A stretch of DNA of 64,000 nucleotides from Novosphingobium sp. FSW06-99 (GCF_001519065.1 NZ_KQ954253.1:378707-442706); one strand, 5' to 3'; shown: positions 1 to 8,373, counted from the first letter of the stretch. The notes: generated by a model not told the origin, from the sequence alone. Numbers and translations: made by a program.

Positions 1-1
1 G

Positions 2-688
2 GTGCGGCTCTATGGCGCGGGCGGCCCCGATACCGCGCTGCGCAAAGTGGCGGCGGTGTTTCACCAGGAAACCGGCATCGACGTTGTGATCACCGCCGGC
101 CCCGAACCAACCTGGTCGAAACACGCGCAAGCCGACGCCGATATCGTGTGGGGCACATCCGAAGAGGAAATCACCGCCTTGCTCGAAACCTACAAAGATT
201 TTGCCTCGAGCGATGTCATGCCGGTCTATCTGCGCCCGGCGATCATCGCAGTGAAGAAGGGCAATCCCAAACATATCGCCGGGTTTGACGATCTGTTGAA
301 AGACGGCATGCGCGTGGTCGTGACCGAAGGCGCGGGCGTTGCCAACACGTCTGGCACCGGGGTGTGGGAAGATGTGGCGGGCCGGCTTGGCCATCTGTCC
401 GACATGGCGACGCTGCGCCGCCATATCATCGCGTTCGGCAAAGGCAGCGGCGCCAGCTACAAGGCGTTTGTCGAACAGGATGCCGATGCCTGGATCACCT
501 GGCCCGATTGGCCGATCACCCATGCGGACAAAGCCGATCTGGTCCCGCTGGCGCCATCACGCACAATCTGGCGCGATCTCAATCTGGTGATGGCCCCCGA
601 TGCCGACCCACAGGCGCACAGGTTCATCGCCTTTCTGATGAGCGCACGCGGCGCGGCGATCATGCAGACCGAAGGCTGGACGCGTTAG
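2..688 (+). CDS. AcfC-like periplasmic substrate-binding protein (5' end outside window)
   Basis: The product resembles the AcfC (accessory colonization factor) branch of periplasmic solute-binding proteins. The first strand reads RLYGAGGP, followed by a short helix and VVITAGPEPTW, as in the start of a type II binding-protein fold. GAGVANTSGTGVWEDVAGR near residues 111-129 resembles the anion-binding loop of molybdate/sulfate binders. Mature AcfC proteins are about 230-250 residues after a signal peptide. No signal peptide is visible, so the true start lies left of the window and the GTG at base 2 is probably internal. The stop overlaps the convergent HxlR-type gene by 4 bases. Ligand unknown. 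Confidence 0.7.
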   Translation: MRLYGAGGPDTALRKVAAVFHQETGIDVVITAGPEPTWSKHAQADADIVWGTSEEEITALLETYKDFASSDVMPVYLRPAIIAVKKGNPKHIAGFDDLLKDGMRVVVTEGAGVANTSGTGVWEDVAGRLGHLSDMATLRRHIIAFGKGSGASYKAFVEQDADAWITWPDWPITHADKADLVPLAPSRTIWRDLNLVMAPDADPQAHRFIAFLMSARGAAIMQTEGWTR

Positions 689-1092
689 GCGGCGTTCTGC
701 CGCGAATCGTAATTCACTTGCGCCTCCCGCACTTGCTCCCAACATGCTTTAGCCCAATCGACCAGCGCTTGCGTTGGACCAAGCAGACTATTGCCTAGTT
801 CAGTGATCTCATACTCGACGCGCGGCGGCACTTCGGCGAACACTTCGCGCACAACCAGCCCGTCGCGTTCGAGATTCTTCAGCGTGACCGACAACATCCG
901 CTGAGAAATACCGGGAATGGCGCGCTCAAGGGCCGAAAAGCGGGCGCGTCCCCCTAACAGATCGAGCGAGAGCATCACGAAGATCGTCCATTTGTCGCCC
1001 ACTTTGGTCAGCAGCTCGCGCACGGCCACCGGATCAGAGCTGCGACAAACCGCAGCCGGGTCGAGAACGGCGTTTTTTGGAGACTTTGCCAT
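685..1092 (-). CDS. HxlR-family winged-helix transcriptional regulator
   Basis: This 135-residue protein has the HxlR layout: an N-terminal Cys (residue 16, in AAVCRSSDP), then VRELLTKVGDKWTIFVMLSL, the recognition region GISQRMLSVTLKNLERDGLV, and a beta wing around PPRVEYEITELG. GAGG-like bases precede the ATG. In Bacillus the HxlR relatives YodB and HypR use an N-terminal Cys to sense quinones or disulfide stress and control azoreductase genes. An azoreductase gene lies on the opposite strand here, so a redox-sensing repressor of the NTF2-azoR pair is a reasonable inference. The upstream region holds a perfect inverted repeat suitable as its operator. Confidence 0.85.
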   Translation of the reverse strand: MAKSPKNAVLDPAAVCRSSDPVAVRELLTKVGDKWTIFVMLSLDLLGGRARFSALERAIPGISQRMLSVTLKNLERDGLVVREVFAEVPPRVEYEITELGNSLLGPTQALVDWAKACWEQVREAQVNYDSRQNAA

Positions 1093-1122
1093 CGCTTACC
1101 TCGGTGTGTGTGACTGATTTCA

Positions 1123-1149
1123 AAGTGCCTTCTTTTTCAGAAGGCACTT
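1123..1149. promoter_or_regulatory. Perfect 11-bp inverted repeat, likely HxlR operator
   Basis: AAGTGCCTTCT and AGAAGGCACTT are separated by five bases (1134-1138) in the 116-bp gap between the divergent regulator and the NTF2-like gene. HxlR proteins bind as dimers to such dyads. Placement between the two start codons fits autoregulation plus control of the rightward genes. A short hairpin in an mRNA leader is the alternative. Confidence 0.6.
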
Positions 1150-1208
1150 CTCATCTATATGACACTCACGTTCGGTAAGCAACCTTGCAGAGAGCCGGGG
1201 AAAACACG

Positions 1209-1634
1209 ATGACGCATTCGAATTACGCGAAATATGCTCCTGCCGAACCCTATTTCAACGTGGTGCGCGAGGCGATGGGTGATCTGGTCGATGGCGAACA
1301 CTTCTTCGACATTGTCGCACCCGACATCATTTACGAAGTGCGCTACGAATTTCCAGGCTGGCCACGCATCACCAGTGGACGCGCAGACCTGATGGCCATG
1401 TTTGCCAGTTATGTTCAGAATATCGCTCTGAACTCGACCAGCGATCTGGTGACGATGCGTGCAGAAAACGGCCAGGTTGTCGTGCTCGAATACGAAGTAC
1501 ACGGCACAATTCTTTCTACCGGACGAGCTTACCACAACCGCTTCTGCTCGATTGCCACAATCAGCGACCGCAAGATCGTGCAATGGCGCGATTATATGGA
1601 CTCGCTTGCGGCATGGAACGCGCTGAGTGCCTGA
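1209..1634 (+). CDS. NTF2-like / SnoaL-like protein
   Basis: A 141-residue alpha+beta protein with the NTF2/SnoaL pattern. An N-terminal helix (YFNVVREAMGDLVDGEHFFD) is followed by VAPDIIYEVRYEFPGWP, the turn GRADLMAMFASY, then long strands VVVLEYEVHGTIL and NRFCSIATISDRKIVQWRDYMD. The ending 'W-R-D-Y-x-D' is common in SnoaL-like proteins. The ATG at 1209 is chosen over 1185 because the fold begins directly after it. The gene is divergent from hxlR and 34 bases ahead of the azoreductase, so the two are probably co-transcribed. Members include isomerases, cyclases and uncharacterised stress proteins; the substrate is not readable here. Confidence 0.7.
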   Translation: MTHSNYAKYAPAEPYFNVVREAMGDLVDGEHFFDIVAPDIIYEVRYEFPGWPRITSGRADLMAMFASYVQNIALNSTSDLVTMRAENGQVVVLEYEVHGTILSTGRAYHNRFCSIATISDRKIVQWRDYMDSLAAWNALSA

Positions 1635-1668
1635 CCACCATCATTCCCCCATTCAAAAGGATCCGCTC

Positions 1669-2277
1669 ATGAAACAAATTCTGATGATCGAAGTCAGCCC
1701 GCGCGGCCCGGCGTCCGGCAGCCGCGCCGCCGCCGACCGACTGGCCGCACACCTGATCGCGGCCCATCCCGCCGCTCGGCTGATCCGCCGCGATCTGGCC
1801 GCATCCCCGCTGCCACATCTCGACGGCGCAACGCTCGGTGTGATCGCCGCACGCGATCCCGCCAATCCCGCGCCGATGACGGAACTGGCAAGACTGTCAG
1901 ACGAATTGACCGACGAATTGCTCGCATCGGATTGTCTGGTGATCGCGACCCCGATGTGGAATTTCGGCATTCCCTCGGTGCTCAAGGCCTGGATCGATCT
2001 GGTCGTGCGCCCCGGCCTCACGTTCCAGTATGCTGGCGAAGGCGTTCTCGGCCTTGCACAGGGCAAACAGGCCATCCTGTTGCCGGCGTCGGGCGGCGTG
2101 TTCAGCGAAGGCCCGTGGCGCCCGTGGGACTTTGTCGAACCCTACCTGAAACAAGTGCTTGGCTTCATCGGCATCAGTGATGTCGAGACTATTCGCATCG
2201 AGGGCATGAATATCCCCGGGCTTGCCGAACAGGCCGTGCCCAACGCCTTTGCTGCCATCGAGAGCCTTGCTGCCTGA
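1669..2277 (+). CDS. azoR: FMN-dependent NADH azoreductase
   Basis: A 202-residue flavodoxin-like protein matching AzoR/AcpD in length and motifs. The N-terminal phosphate loop is SPRGPASGSRAA. PMWNFGIPSVLKAWIDLVVRPG is the hallmark AzoR segment contacting FMN, and ASGGVFSEGPW and GFIGISDVETI follow as usual. The family reduces quinones and azo bonds with NADH and is linked to electrophile stress in the cytosol. An AAAAGGAT ribosome-binding site lies upstream of the ATG. Placement behind a divergent HxlR regulator is the usual arrangement for electrophile-inducible azoreductases. Confidence 0.9.
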   Translation: MKQILMIEVSPRGPASGSRAAADRLAAHLIAAHPAARLIRRDLAASPLPHLDGATLGVIAARDPANPAPMTELARLSDELTDELLASDCLVIATPMWNFGIPSVLKAWIDLVVRPGLTFQYAGEGVLGLAQGKQAILLPASGGVFSEGPWRPWDFVEPYLKQVLGFIGISDVETIRIEGMNIPGLAEQAVPNAFAAIESLAA

Positions 2278-2478
2278 ACGCGCGCGCTGACTTCGACGGG
2301 GTGCGCGCATGCACGACATCGACGTGCGATTTTGCAAATTTCCCAACATACACACAAGAAAACCACCGGCCGAATCGATACTCTTCCCGATAGGCGCCGA
2401 CGGAAAACTCTCCCGCCGGTAGTCGCCCGCAAACGCGAAGCCCCGAACCCCGCCAATTCGCGTTGCGGGCGTACCTAA

Positions 2479-2511
2479 GCCCTGCGGCCCACACCTGGCG
2501 GGCCGCAGGGC
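2479..2511. terminator. GC-rich hairpin, terminator-like
   Basis: GCCCTGCGGCCC and GGGCCGCAGGGC form a 12-bp stem around nine bases, followed by a weak T-run (CCTTTTGG). It lies in the 346-bp gap between azoR and the hydrolase gene and most likely ends azoR transcription. The rest of the gap (2278-2478, 2512-2623) shows no gene. Confidence 0.55.
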
Positions 2512-2623
2512 GCCTTTTGGCTACACTCGATCGGGGGGATCGGCAGGAAACCACTTCGATCGAACCGTTCAACCACAGGCGCAGCGCAGTTGCGCATGAC
2601 GTCCGAACAAAAAGGGGCCTGTC

Positions 2624-3595
2624 ATGGCCAAAATGACTCTGACCCGACGCACGCTCATTGCCGCCAGCGGCACAGCAGGCGTCCTTGCAGCCATTCCGCG
2701 CAGCTTTGGCCAGGTGGCCGCCGCTGCCGTAAACACCAGGCAAAAGGAGCGAAAAGACATGGGATACGTGACAACGCCGGACGGCGCAGAAATCTTCTAC
2801 AAGGACTGGGGCCCGAGATCGGCGCAACCCATTCATTTTCATCACGGCTGGCCGCTCAGTTCGGATGACTGGGACAATCAGATGCTGTTCTTCCTTGCCC
2901 ACGGCTTCCGCGTTGTCGCCCATGACCGTCGCGGCCACGGCCGTTCGAGCCAGATCGATACCGGCCACGACATGGATCACTATGCCGCCGACGCGTCGGC
3001 CGTCGCCGAACATGTCGACCTTCGCAATGCCATCCATGTCGGTCATTCGACCGGCGGTGGCGAAGTGGCGCGCTATGTCGCAAGGCACGGGCAACCGCAG
3101 GGCCGCGTGGCCAAGGCCGTGCTGGTCAGTGCAGTGCCGCCGCTGATGCTCAAGACCGCCGCCAATCCCGAAGGCACGCCGATGGACGTGTTCGACAGCT
3201 TTCGCGCAGCGCTCGCGGCAAACCGCGCGCAGTTTTTCCTCGATGTGCCGACCGGGCCCTTTTATGGCTTCAACCGGCCGGGCGCGAAAATCTCGCAAGG
3301 GATTATCGACAACTGGTGGCGACAGGGCATGATGGGCAGCGCGCTGGCCCATTATGAAGGCATCAAGGCCTTTTCGGAAACCGACCAGACCGAAGATCTC
3401 AAGGCGATCCGGGTGCCGACGCTGGTCATGCAGGGCGACGACGACCAGGTGGTTCCCTACAAGGATGCGGCCGTTCTTCAGGCCAAATTGCTCAAGAACA
3501 GCGTGCTCAAGATCTATCCCGGCTACCCGCATGGCATGGCGACCACGCAAGCCGATGTGATCAACGCCGACCTGCTGGCGTTCATCAAGAGCTGA
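2624..3595 (+). CDS. Chloroperoxidase-type alpha/beta hydrolase with Tat-like leader
   Basis: An alpha/beta hydrolase of the cofactor-free haloperoxidase family. The oxyanion region is [13 protein letters not shown] (residues 71-83). The nucleophile elbow is GHSTGGG with Ser142, the acid lies in GDDDQVVP (272-274), and the base is His303 in YPHGM. Most family members begin at the equivalent of residue 46, [18 protein letters not shown]. Here a twin-arginine-like leader precedes it ([11 protein letters not shown], then an Ala-rich hydrophobic stretch), suggesting export. An internal AGGAG at 2745-2749 stands nine bases before the codon for Met46, so a cytosolic form could also be made. True esterase or perhydrolase substrate unknown. 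Confidence 0.85.
   Translation: MAKMTLTRRTLIAASGTAGVLAAIPRSFGQVAAAAVNTRQKERKDMGYVTTPDGAEIFYKDWGPRSAQPIHFHHGWPLSSDDWDNQMLFFLAHGFRVVAHDRRGHGRSSQIDTGHDMDHYAADASAVAEHVDLRNAIHVGHSTGGGEVARYVARHGQPQGRVAKAVLVSAVPPLMLKTAANPEGTPMDVFDSFRAALAANRAQFFLDVPTGPFYGFNRPGAKISQGIIDNWWRQGMMGSALAHYEGIKAFSETDQTEDLKAIRVPTLVMQGDDDQVVPYKDAAVLQAKLLKNSVLKIYPGYPHGMATTQADVINADLLAFIKS
2745..2761 (+). promoter_or_regulatory. Internal ribosome-binding site and alternative start in the hydrolase
   Basis: AGGAG at 2745-2749 followed nine bases later by ATG (2759) marks the exact point where leaderless relatives of the hydrolase start. Either the longer ORF is an exported fusion with a residual old start, or both forms are made. 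Confidence 0.5.
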
Positions 3596-3604
3596 CGCGA
3601 CGAT

Positions 3605-3631
3605 CCGGCGCCGGGCCTCGCCCGGCGCCGG
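3605..3631. terminator. Perfect GC hairpin after the hydrolase gene
   Basis: CCGGCGCCGGGC and GCCCGGCGCCGG form a perfect 12-bp stem with a three-base loop, ten bases after the hydrolase stop. No T-run follows, so termination efficiency is uncertain. Confidence 0.55.
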
Positions 3632-3734
3632 ACCAATCCCGGCAAAACCACATCAGACCAACATGGCGTTCGCCGCGCGCTGTCCGCGCGTTATCGGCCC
3701 AGAGGTCCAGCCTGCCGAACGGGAGAAACTCGCC

Positions 3735-3893
3735 ATGAGCGTCAAGTATTTTACCACGGCCACTGCGGGTGCACCGGTCGCCTCGGATGCGTACTCCAGA
3801 TCCGTCGAAGCAGACGGGCCGATTGTCTAGCACGACGTGTATCTCGTCGAAAACTCGCGCAGTTCAACCACGAGCGGGTGCCCGAACGGGTTC
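3735..3893 (+). pseudogene. Catalase 5' fragment (KatA/KatE clade), broken
   Basis: From the ATG at 3735 the frame reads MSVKYFTTATAGAPVASD, then ADGPIV, a TAG stop at 3828-3830, and HDVYLVE. A one-base frame change then gives KLAQFNHERVPERV. This is the familiar N-terminus of monofunctional haem catalases (TTxAGAPV, GP, LxDxxLxEKLAxFNxERxPERVVHAKG). The gene therefore has an in-frame stop, a frameshift and no downstream catalase sequence; after about 3893 the DNA turns into an HNH nuclease fragment. It marks a deletion breakpoint just outside the tRNA-Lys island. Confidence 0.75.
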
Positions 3894-4160
3894 GCCTGCC
3901 AAATTTGCGATGCGCTTGGAACTGGACATGGAAGCTTTATCAAGCCCAACGGCGAGCGCTACGCTGAAGCCCACCACGTAATACCTGATTCAGAACAGGG
4001 AATTGGCTCGCTTGGCGCGAGCAATATCAACATACTTTGCGCCAACCGCCACAGGCAAATGCACCATGGAGATGTTCGCATCGAGAGAATGCCAAAGAGC
4101 TTCGGGCTCGAAATCGACGGAAAGCTGCTGTCGATCAAGCCGTTTGCTTTGATCACCTGA
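3894..4160 (+). pseudogene. HNH endonuclease 3' fragment
   Basis: The frame encodes a C-x-x-C knuckle (CQIC), then EAHHVIPDSEQGIG, NINILCANRHRQMHHG and a C-terminal tail GLEIDGKLLSI. This is the metal-binding and catalytic HNH module with its C-terminal extension. The N-terminal part is missing: the preceding bases belong to the catalase fragment, and the open frame from 3837 is a chimera. A decayed copy of the same C-terminus lies at 28530-28690. No activity is expected unless the GTG at 3837 supports translation of a stand-alone HNH domain. Confidence 0.7.
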
Positions 4161-4220
4161 TGCCCCGCTGGGACCCCGCCATGAGGCGGCGTCAACACTC
4201 GCTGGATAAATTATTGAAAG

Positions 4221-4267
4221 TATGGTGAGCCCAGCTGGATTCGAACCAGCGACCTACTGATTAAAAG
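4221..4267. repeat. Left attachment repeat (tRNA-Lys 3' segment, 47 bp)
   Basis: These 47 bases are identical to 30402-30448 and correspond to the 3' part of tRNA-Lys, from the anticodon loop to the CCA end, in the same orientation. Identity stops at the anticodon (GATTAAAAG, then CTGACC here but TCAGTT in the tRNA). This is the usual footprint of a tyrosine integrase acting at a tRNA anticodon loop. Confidence 0.9.
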
Positions 4268-4559
4268 CTGACCATTACTTCTTTGCAGATCGCTGCATAT
4301 TACTTCATTTCGTATCTTAGATCAAGAATTTCTGCGCTCTCTATTGGATTACACCGTTTCATACCTTTCCATTCCGTGGCAAGCAATTGCCTGCCTCTGA
4401 TACCCCGCTGTGACCCACGCTTTGGTCTCTAACCAATTCTCACGCCATTTTTAACCAGCCGTCCAAGCAGCCACCGCTCGGTCACCCGCCATGAAAACTG
4501 GAGTTAACAATATCGGGATGCATGCGCATGGCGCCGGACCTGATCATCTTTCGCTTACT
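4268..4559. other. Intergenic, no gene seen
   Basis: The 292 bases between the left repeat and the DUF4268 gene hold only short shadow ORFs. No clear promoter or hairpin was recognised. Confidence 0.5.
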
Positions 4560-5555
4560 TCAGTTTTCCTCACCATCCGCCCCGCCCCATGCGCCAGCAT
4601 CGAGCAGCCTCACGCGCTGAAAGAAAGCCCGGTAAATGTCATTAACATGCTTAGCCAGCCACGCATGCTGCCGCGACCAATCTTGCCTGTCCTCTGGATC
4701 GACATCATTCAGGAAGACACTGATGCGGCTATCCCTCAACTCAGGCAACGGCTCCCAGATAAGGCGGTAACCCAATTCGCCATTGATAGCCTCTTGCTGC
4801 TCTTGGAGAAGACCAAAGAACGCATTCCGATGGTCCCCGCCAATCCACAAGTTTGCGCGAATCTGGCGGCTAGGCCGCATCATCGTTGCGCCAATACTGA
4901 ATGAACTTCGACCGATTGCATATGACATAAATGGTTGAGGTTGTGGCTTTCGATTGCCCGCAACAGGCCCTTTTTGACGGTTGAGCTCGTCATTTAATGA
5001 CGCCCAGAAATCTCGCTGAAGTAACCTGATTCCAGACATTCCAGATTCTTCGATCACGCGCGACGCCGTTGCCATTGACCGGGACCAATCGTTGGGCTTG
5101 GAAATTATATTGAACTTCGGCGCAGCAGGGGATTCGCCGATTCGCCAGAGCTCCACCTCCAAGCCGAAGAACCGAAATGTCTCATCGGTAATCCTATTCA
5201 GCCAGTCGAGCGTGGCACGGTGCTCATCGGCAAATCGCTTTGCGATCCAGACGATCGTCGCAGCCTCAAGCCCGGACGCGTAGGTAAGTAATTGCCCGAG
5301 GTGCTTATGATCTGTTCGTTCAAGCTGATTTTCTACCAGCACCCATGTGCCTGACGCAATGTCCTTGCATAGGATATCGGCACTAAACGGACCAACAGCT
5401 TTTTCCTGCGCTTCAAGCTCAAGCTCCAGTCCCAGCGCCTCGCCGAGAACCGTCAAATTTTCTTCATGCGCAAGCCATGGCGTAAAATCTGTAGCTTCGC
5501 CGGTCCAGATTTCGCGGAGTTCCACGCGTGTCAGGCGCCCAAGTGCATTAGACAT
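4560..5555 (-). CDS. DUF4268-type protein with PD-(D/E)xK-like N-terminus
   Basis: 331 residues. The N-terminal half carries FSADILCKDIASGTWVLV followed by ENQLERTDHKHLGQLLTYASG. Asp60, Glu75 and Gln77 form a D-(14)-E-x-Q pattern like that of nuclease-fold proteins, and the ENQLE-TDH-HLGQLLTYA string is typical of this family. The C-terminal half (from about residue 175) is the DUF4268 region, with FWASLNDELN and the aromatic tail IYRAFFQRV. The family is common in islands and near restriction genes, which suggests a defence nuclease, but no activity is established. Position just inside the left attachment site supports cargo status. Confidence 0.75.
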   Translation of the reverse strand: MSNALGRLTRVELREIWTGEATDFTPWLAHEENLTVLGEALGLELELEAQEKAVGPFSADILCKDIASGTWVLVENQLERTDHKHLGQLLTYASGLEAATIVWIAKRFADEHRATLDWLNRITDETFRFFGLEVELWRIGESPAAPKFNIISKPNDWSRSMATASRVIEESGMSGIRLLQRDFWASLNDELNRQKGPVAGNRKPQPQPFMSYAIGRSSFSIGATMMRPSRQIRANLWIGGDHRNAFFGLLQEQQEAINGELGYRLIWEPLPELRDSRISVFLNDVDPEDRQDWSRQHAWLAKHVNDIYRAFFQRVRLLDAGAWGGADGEEN

Positions 5556-5806
5556 AACCTACTACCCCACATTTTCGACAGATTTTTGCACCATCTTCTA
5601 ATGTTAATTCAGCGTTTCTAGCAACGTTGTCACAGTTAGACCAGTTCGCAGCCCTAACACCAAAAGCATTCAACGTCTTCGATTCCGGTTGGACAAACTA
5701 CCCTGAGGCGCTGGGGGCTTTGCCGGTTAGCAGCTACAGCGTTCCTGATTGACTCTGCCTTGAAACCTGCGTGAACTGTTGGCCGATCATCGAGTCGGGG
5801 GCGACT

Positions 5807-6586
5807 ATGAAGAGGCGTTCGTTCGTGCTGGGAATAGCCGCTAGTGCGGCCTTCCGATTCTCACCGTCATTCGCTTCCGAACCTAAGGCGAGCCCCGAAG
5901 GTATAATCCCTGCTGGTCCAAAATACGATGACATGGCGGAAGATGTGATTCGAACTCTTCCCGTTACCAATGACTATGTTGCAATCATGGAAGCGTTGGA
6001 AGCCCTGAGGACCAATCTGGCATTCAGAAGCCCGGATGGGGAGCCATTTAGCTATCGATGGTCGAATTATACAAATCCGCTCATCCTGCGTATGTGGCGC
6101 GATATGGGCTACAAGGGGGAGTCAACAGATTGCTCTCAATGGTGCGCTATCTGCTTGGGTTGGGCTTTGAAACGCTCTGGCCGCGATACTCCCGCTGATG
6201 TTGAAAGCTCGCAGGCTTTTCTCAGTGGCTGGGGCACGCAGGTCGCCGTCCCAATATCGGGCGATATTGTTGTATTCACCGACGATGCCCCCAAGGACGC
6301 GGGACATGGCCATGTCACCGTCTTTCGCAGCCAACTGGACGCAAACCATATTATTGGATTGGGCGGCAACCAGGATTTGAAGATCACGTCTAATTGCCCA
6401 AAGGTGCCCGTCAGTGCGATCAACGAGGAGCGGATGCCTCTCGACACGCGGCAATACGACGTAAACAACAAAGCGATCAGTGGCTGGCATGTCGCCGCCT
6501 ACATCCGACCACCGGCACCCGTTCGCGCTCCGACAAAAGAACCACCCCCATCGCGTGCAGTGAACGGTCCTCAATTACTAAGGTGA
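5807..6586 (+). CDS. Secreted TIGR02594/CHAP-like cysteine hydrolase
   Basis: 259 residues from the ATG at 5807, chosen because a signal sequence follows directly (MKRRSFVLGIAASAAFRF...SFA). The KRR pair could make it Tat-dependent. The catalytic core reads ESTDCSQWCAICLGWALKRSG (Cys109), then SGDIVVFTDD and GHGHVTVF with His169, matching NlpC/P60-CHAP-like peptidoglycan hydrolases of the TIGR02594 type. Region 35-100 is a family-variable helical segment, and the Pro-rich tail (PPAPVRAPTKEPPPS) may be disordered. Expected to act in the periplasm on peptide cross-links. Within an island it may be a phage-type lysin relic or an effector; no immunity gene is recognised beside it. Confidence 0.7.
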   Translation: MKRRSFVLGIAASAAFRFSPSFASEPKASPEGIIPAGPKYDDMAEDVIRTLPVTNDYVAIMEALEALRTNLAFRSPDGEPFSYRWSNYTNPLILRMWRDMGYKGESTDCSQWCAICLGWALKRSGRDTPADVESSQAFLSGWGTQVAVPISGDIVVFTDDAPKDAGHGHVTVFRSQLDANHIIGLGGNQDLKITSNCPKVPVSAINEERMPLDTRQYDVNNKAISGWHVAAYIRPPAPVRAPTKEPPPSRAVNGPQLLR

Positions 6587-7107
6587 TCGGGTATGCAATT
6601 TGAATGTCTACTAACCGAAATTGGTTGATTGCAGTCTTTCAAGATTGCTCTGGCGGCAGCGAAATTGCCCTGCCGGATAGCATTGGAACAGGCCTGTGAA
6701 CGCTTATCAAAAACATTTTGACGCGATAACATGCATGCTGATTTCTCTTATTTGGCGCTTACGTTACATGAATAATCATTGAAGGCAATATTGATAGACC
6801 CACGCCTGCCTTTATTGAAATTAATCACACCAATGATAGATATGAACTTTAAAATATATTTGGCAATTTCTATATTTATTATCTATAATAAATTTCATAT
6901 TTAATATTTTTTAATTTATAAATATTATTTTATGCGTTAAATCGCCAAATTATGATGGGCATTGAATTATTCAATTGAAAACAGCCTATCATGGCGACGC
7001 AGTTTTATAAATGAATTGCCATTATTTGTGCATTTATTAACATAAAATATTTACTGTCGAATTGAATATGAACGACCATAGTTTGATATTTTGCAAGGAG
7101 GCGGTAT
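6587..7107. other. AT-rich intergenic region
   Basis: This 521-bp stretch is strikingly AT-rich compared with the chromosome, with long A/T runs at about 6840-7070. No protein or RNA gene was recognised. It probably holds the promoter of the next gene, which has a strong AAGGAGG ribosome-binding site, and resembles DNA bound by xenogeneic silencers. Confidence 0.5.
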
Positions 7108-8373
7108 ATGAACTTGAGATCATTTATCTCCGTTCTAGCTTGCATTAGCTTGGGAATAGCGAAGGCAGCTCATGCGGACCCAGGGACAGTAAGTGGTGGC
7201 ATCATCGTTCCCGTCGTAGACCCTAATGGTAGCGATTGCATTGACGTAACAAAACAATCCGTATCCATGCTGGTATTGGACCTAAAAGCCCAAAGGTATT
7301 CGAGCTGGTTTTCGGAAACTAAGAATATAGGCGTCAAAATAGATGTCACAATGCTAGGGCCGACTGGCCCTAACCAAGGTACATTTTCATTTCCAAGAGC
7401 TCTTTCTCTGACTCCTGTCGGAAAGGGTGATGTTTTAGAAATACCAGTTCATCAATTTCCAATTCTAACCAACTATAATTTCTCAGATAATAGCGGAAAT
7501 CCCTATTCTAACGTCGGTCTTGACGTCAGTTTTATAGATATAACAGGAAGCAATAGCCTATCGAGCACAATAACTTCATTGATATCTTTCACCAAGAGCT
7601 TGCCTATTCCCGCCAATCCTTATGAGCAAGGCGTACAATATTTTGGAAATTTTGTGTCTCAGCTTCAAAATTCAGAATCTGATCCAAAAAACTCTCAGGC
7701 GTTAGCAGCAGTTAATAACGACCTTTTCGCAGGCAATGGGACCTGTAAGGCAACTCAATTACATGAAGGCACTTACGCTATTTTGTATGATTTTCAATCA
7801 GGTGGTGGCCTTTTTGTTACAAGTGGAAATAGGCCGGACGGTGTCATCGATGTTTCTACAATTGCATCCGGAGTAGGCCCGATCCCCGCGGGGCAAAAAC
7901 GTTATTGTTTCTATCTGACCGGTGGCTCAGTAAGTTATGCCGAACAAGGCAGTGCGGTCGATTGCTCGAAGGTTACAAACCCCCTCTCTGTATTAAACAA
8001 CCCCCAGGTTGTAATTGAAACTATTGCATATGATATGCCGCAAAAAACAGTAGCTGGGCAACATATTATCCAAGTAACTCCAAGTCACTTAGAGGCGCTC
8101 TCTAATCTATCAGGCAGTGATATAAATATGATGGGCCCACAGCGCGAATTGGCGGCAATTATTAGTGCTGATATTAAAGCGGGAAAATCATTTGATTCAA
8201 CAATTTTGCGTATTGGTGGATCGAATGATACCAAAAATACACATCACAACTCTTATATAGTTTCACCTGATGCGAGTCTTGCGCTCGCCAATGCTAGAGC
8301 AATCGCCCGGTGTAAAAACGTAGGTATTAATCCAAAATTGTGCGTGATAAATAAATTTACTTTCCGTAGTTGA
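7108..8373 (+). CDS. Low-GC secreted protein of unknown function
   Basis: 421 residues. The start is set by AAGGAGG ten bases before the ATG and by a signal peptide (MNLRSFISVLACISLGIAKAAHA, cleavage near AHA-DP). The mature part is rich in Ser, Asn and Gly and in beta-prone stretches (GGIIVPVVDPNG, TFSFPRALSLTPVG, FLYD-like strands), with scattered cysteines (C43, C214, C268, C290) that could form disulfides. The C-terminal 90 residues contain HIIQVTPSHLEALSNLSGSDI and an HHNS motif. No known domain was recognised. Codon use and GC are far from neighbouring genes, indicating recent transfer. Alone between AT-rich gaps. Confidence 0.7.
   Translation: MNLRSFISVLACISLGIAKAAHADPGTVSGGIIVPVVDPNGSDCIDVTKQSVSMLVLDLKAQRYSSWFSETKNIGVKIDVTMLGPTGPNQGTFSFPRALSLTPVGKGDVLEIPVHQFPILTNYNFSDNSGNPYSNVGLDVSFIDITGSNSLSSTITSLISFTKSLPIPANPYEQGVQYFGNFVSQLQNSESDPKNSQALAAVNNDLFAGNGTCKATQLHEGTYAILYDFQSGGGLFVTSGNRPDGVIDVSTIASGVGPIPAGQKRYCFYLTGGSVSYAEQGSAVDCSKVTNPLSVLNNPQVVIETIAYDMPQKTVAGQHIIQVTPSHLEALSNLSGSDINMMGPQRELAAIISADIKAGKSFDSTILRIGGSNDTKNTHHNSYIVSPDASLALANARAIARCKNVGINPKLCVINKFTFRS

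Noticed and set aside
4221..4300. A second tRNA-Lys gene
   Set aside because: Only the 3' part from the anticodon loop is present; the 5' half does not follow, so it is an attachment-site copy.
4491..4904. 137-residue plus-strand frame over the DUF4268 gene
   Set aside because: It overlaps the DUF4268 gene end on the opposite strand and has no protein-like features.
5600..5760. Open frame ending at about 5750 (+) reading ALTPKAFNVFDSGWTNYPEALG
   Set aside because: Protein-like for about 40 residues, but no start codon, no recognised family and a stop not far upstream; too little to call a gene remnant.
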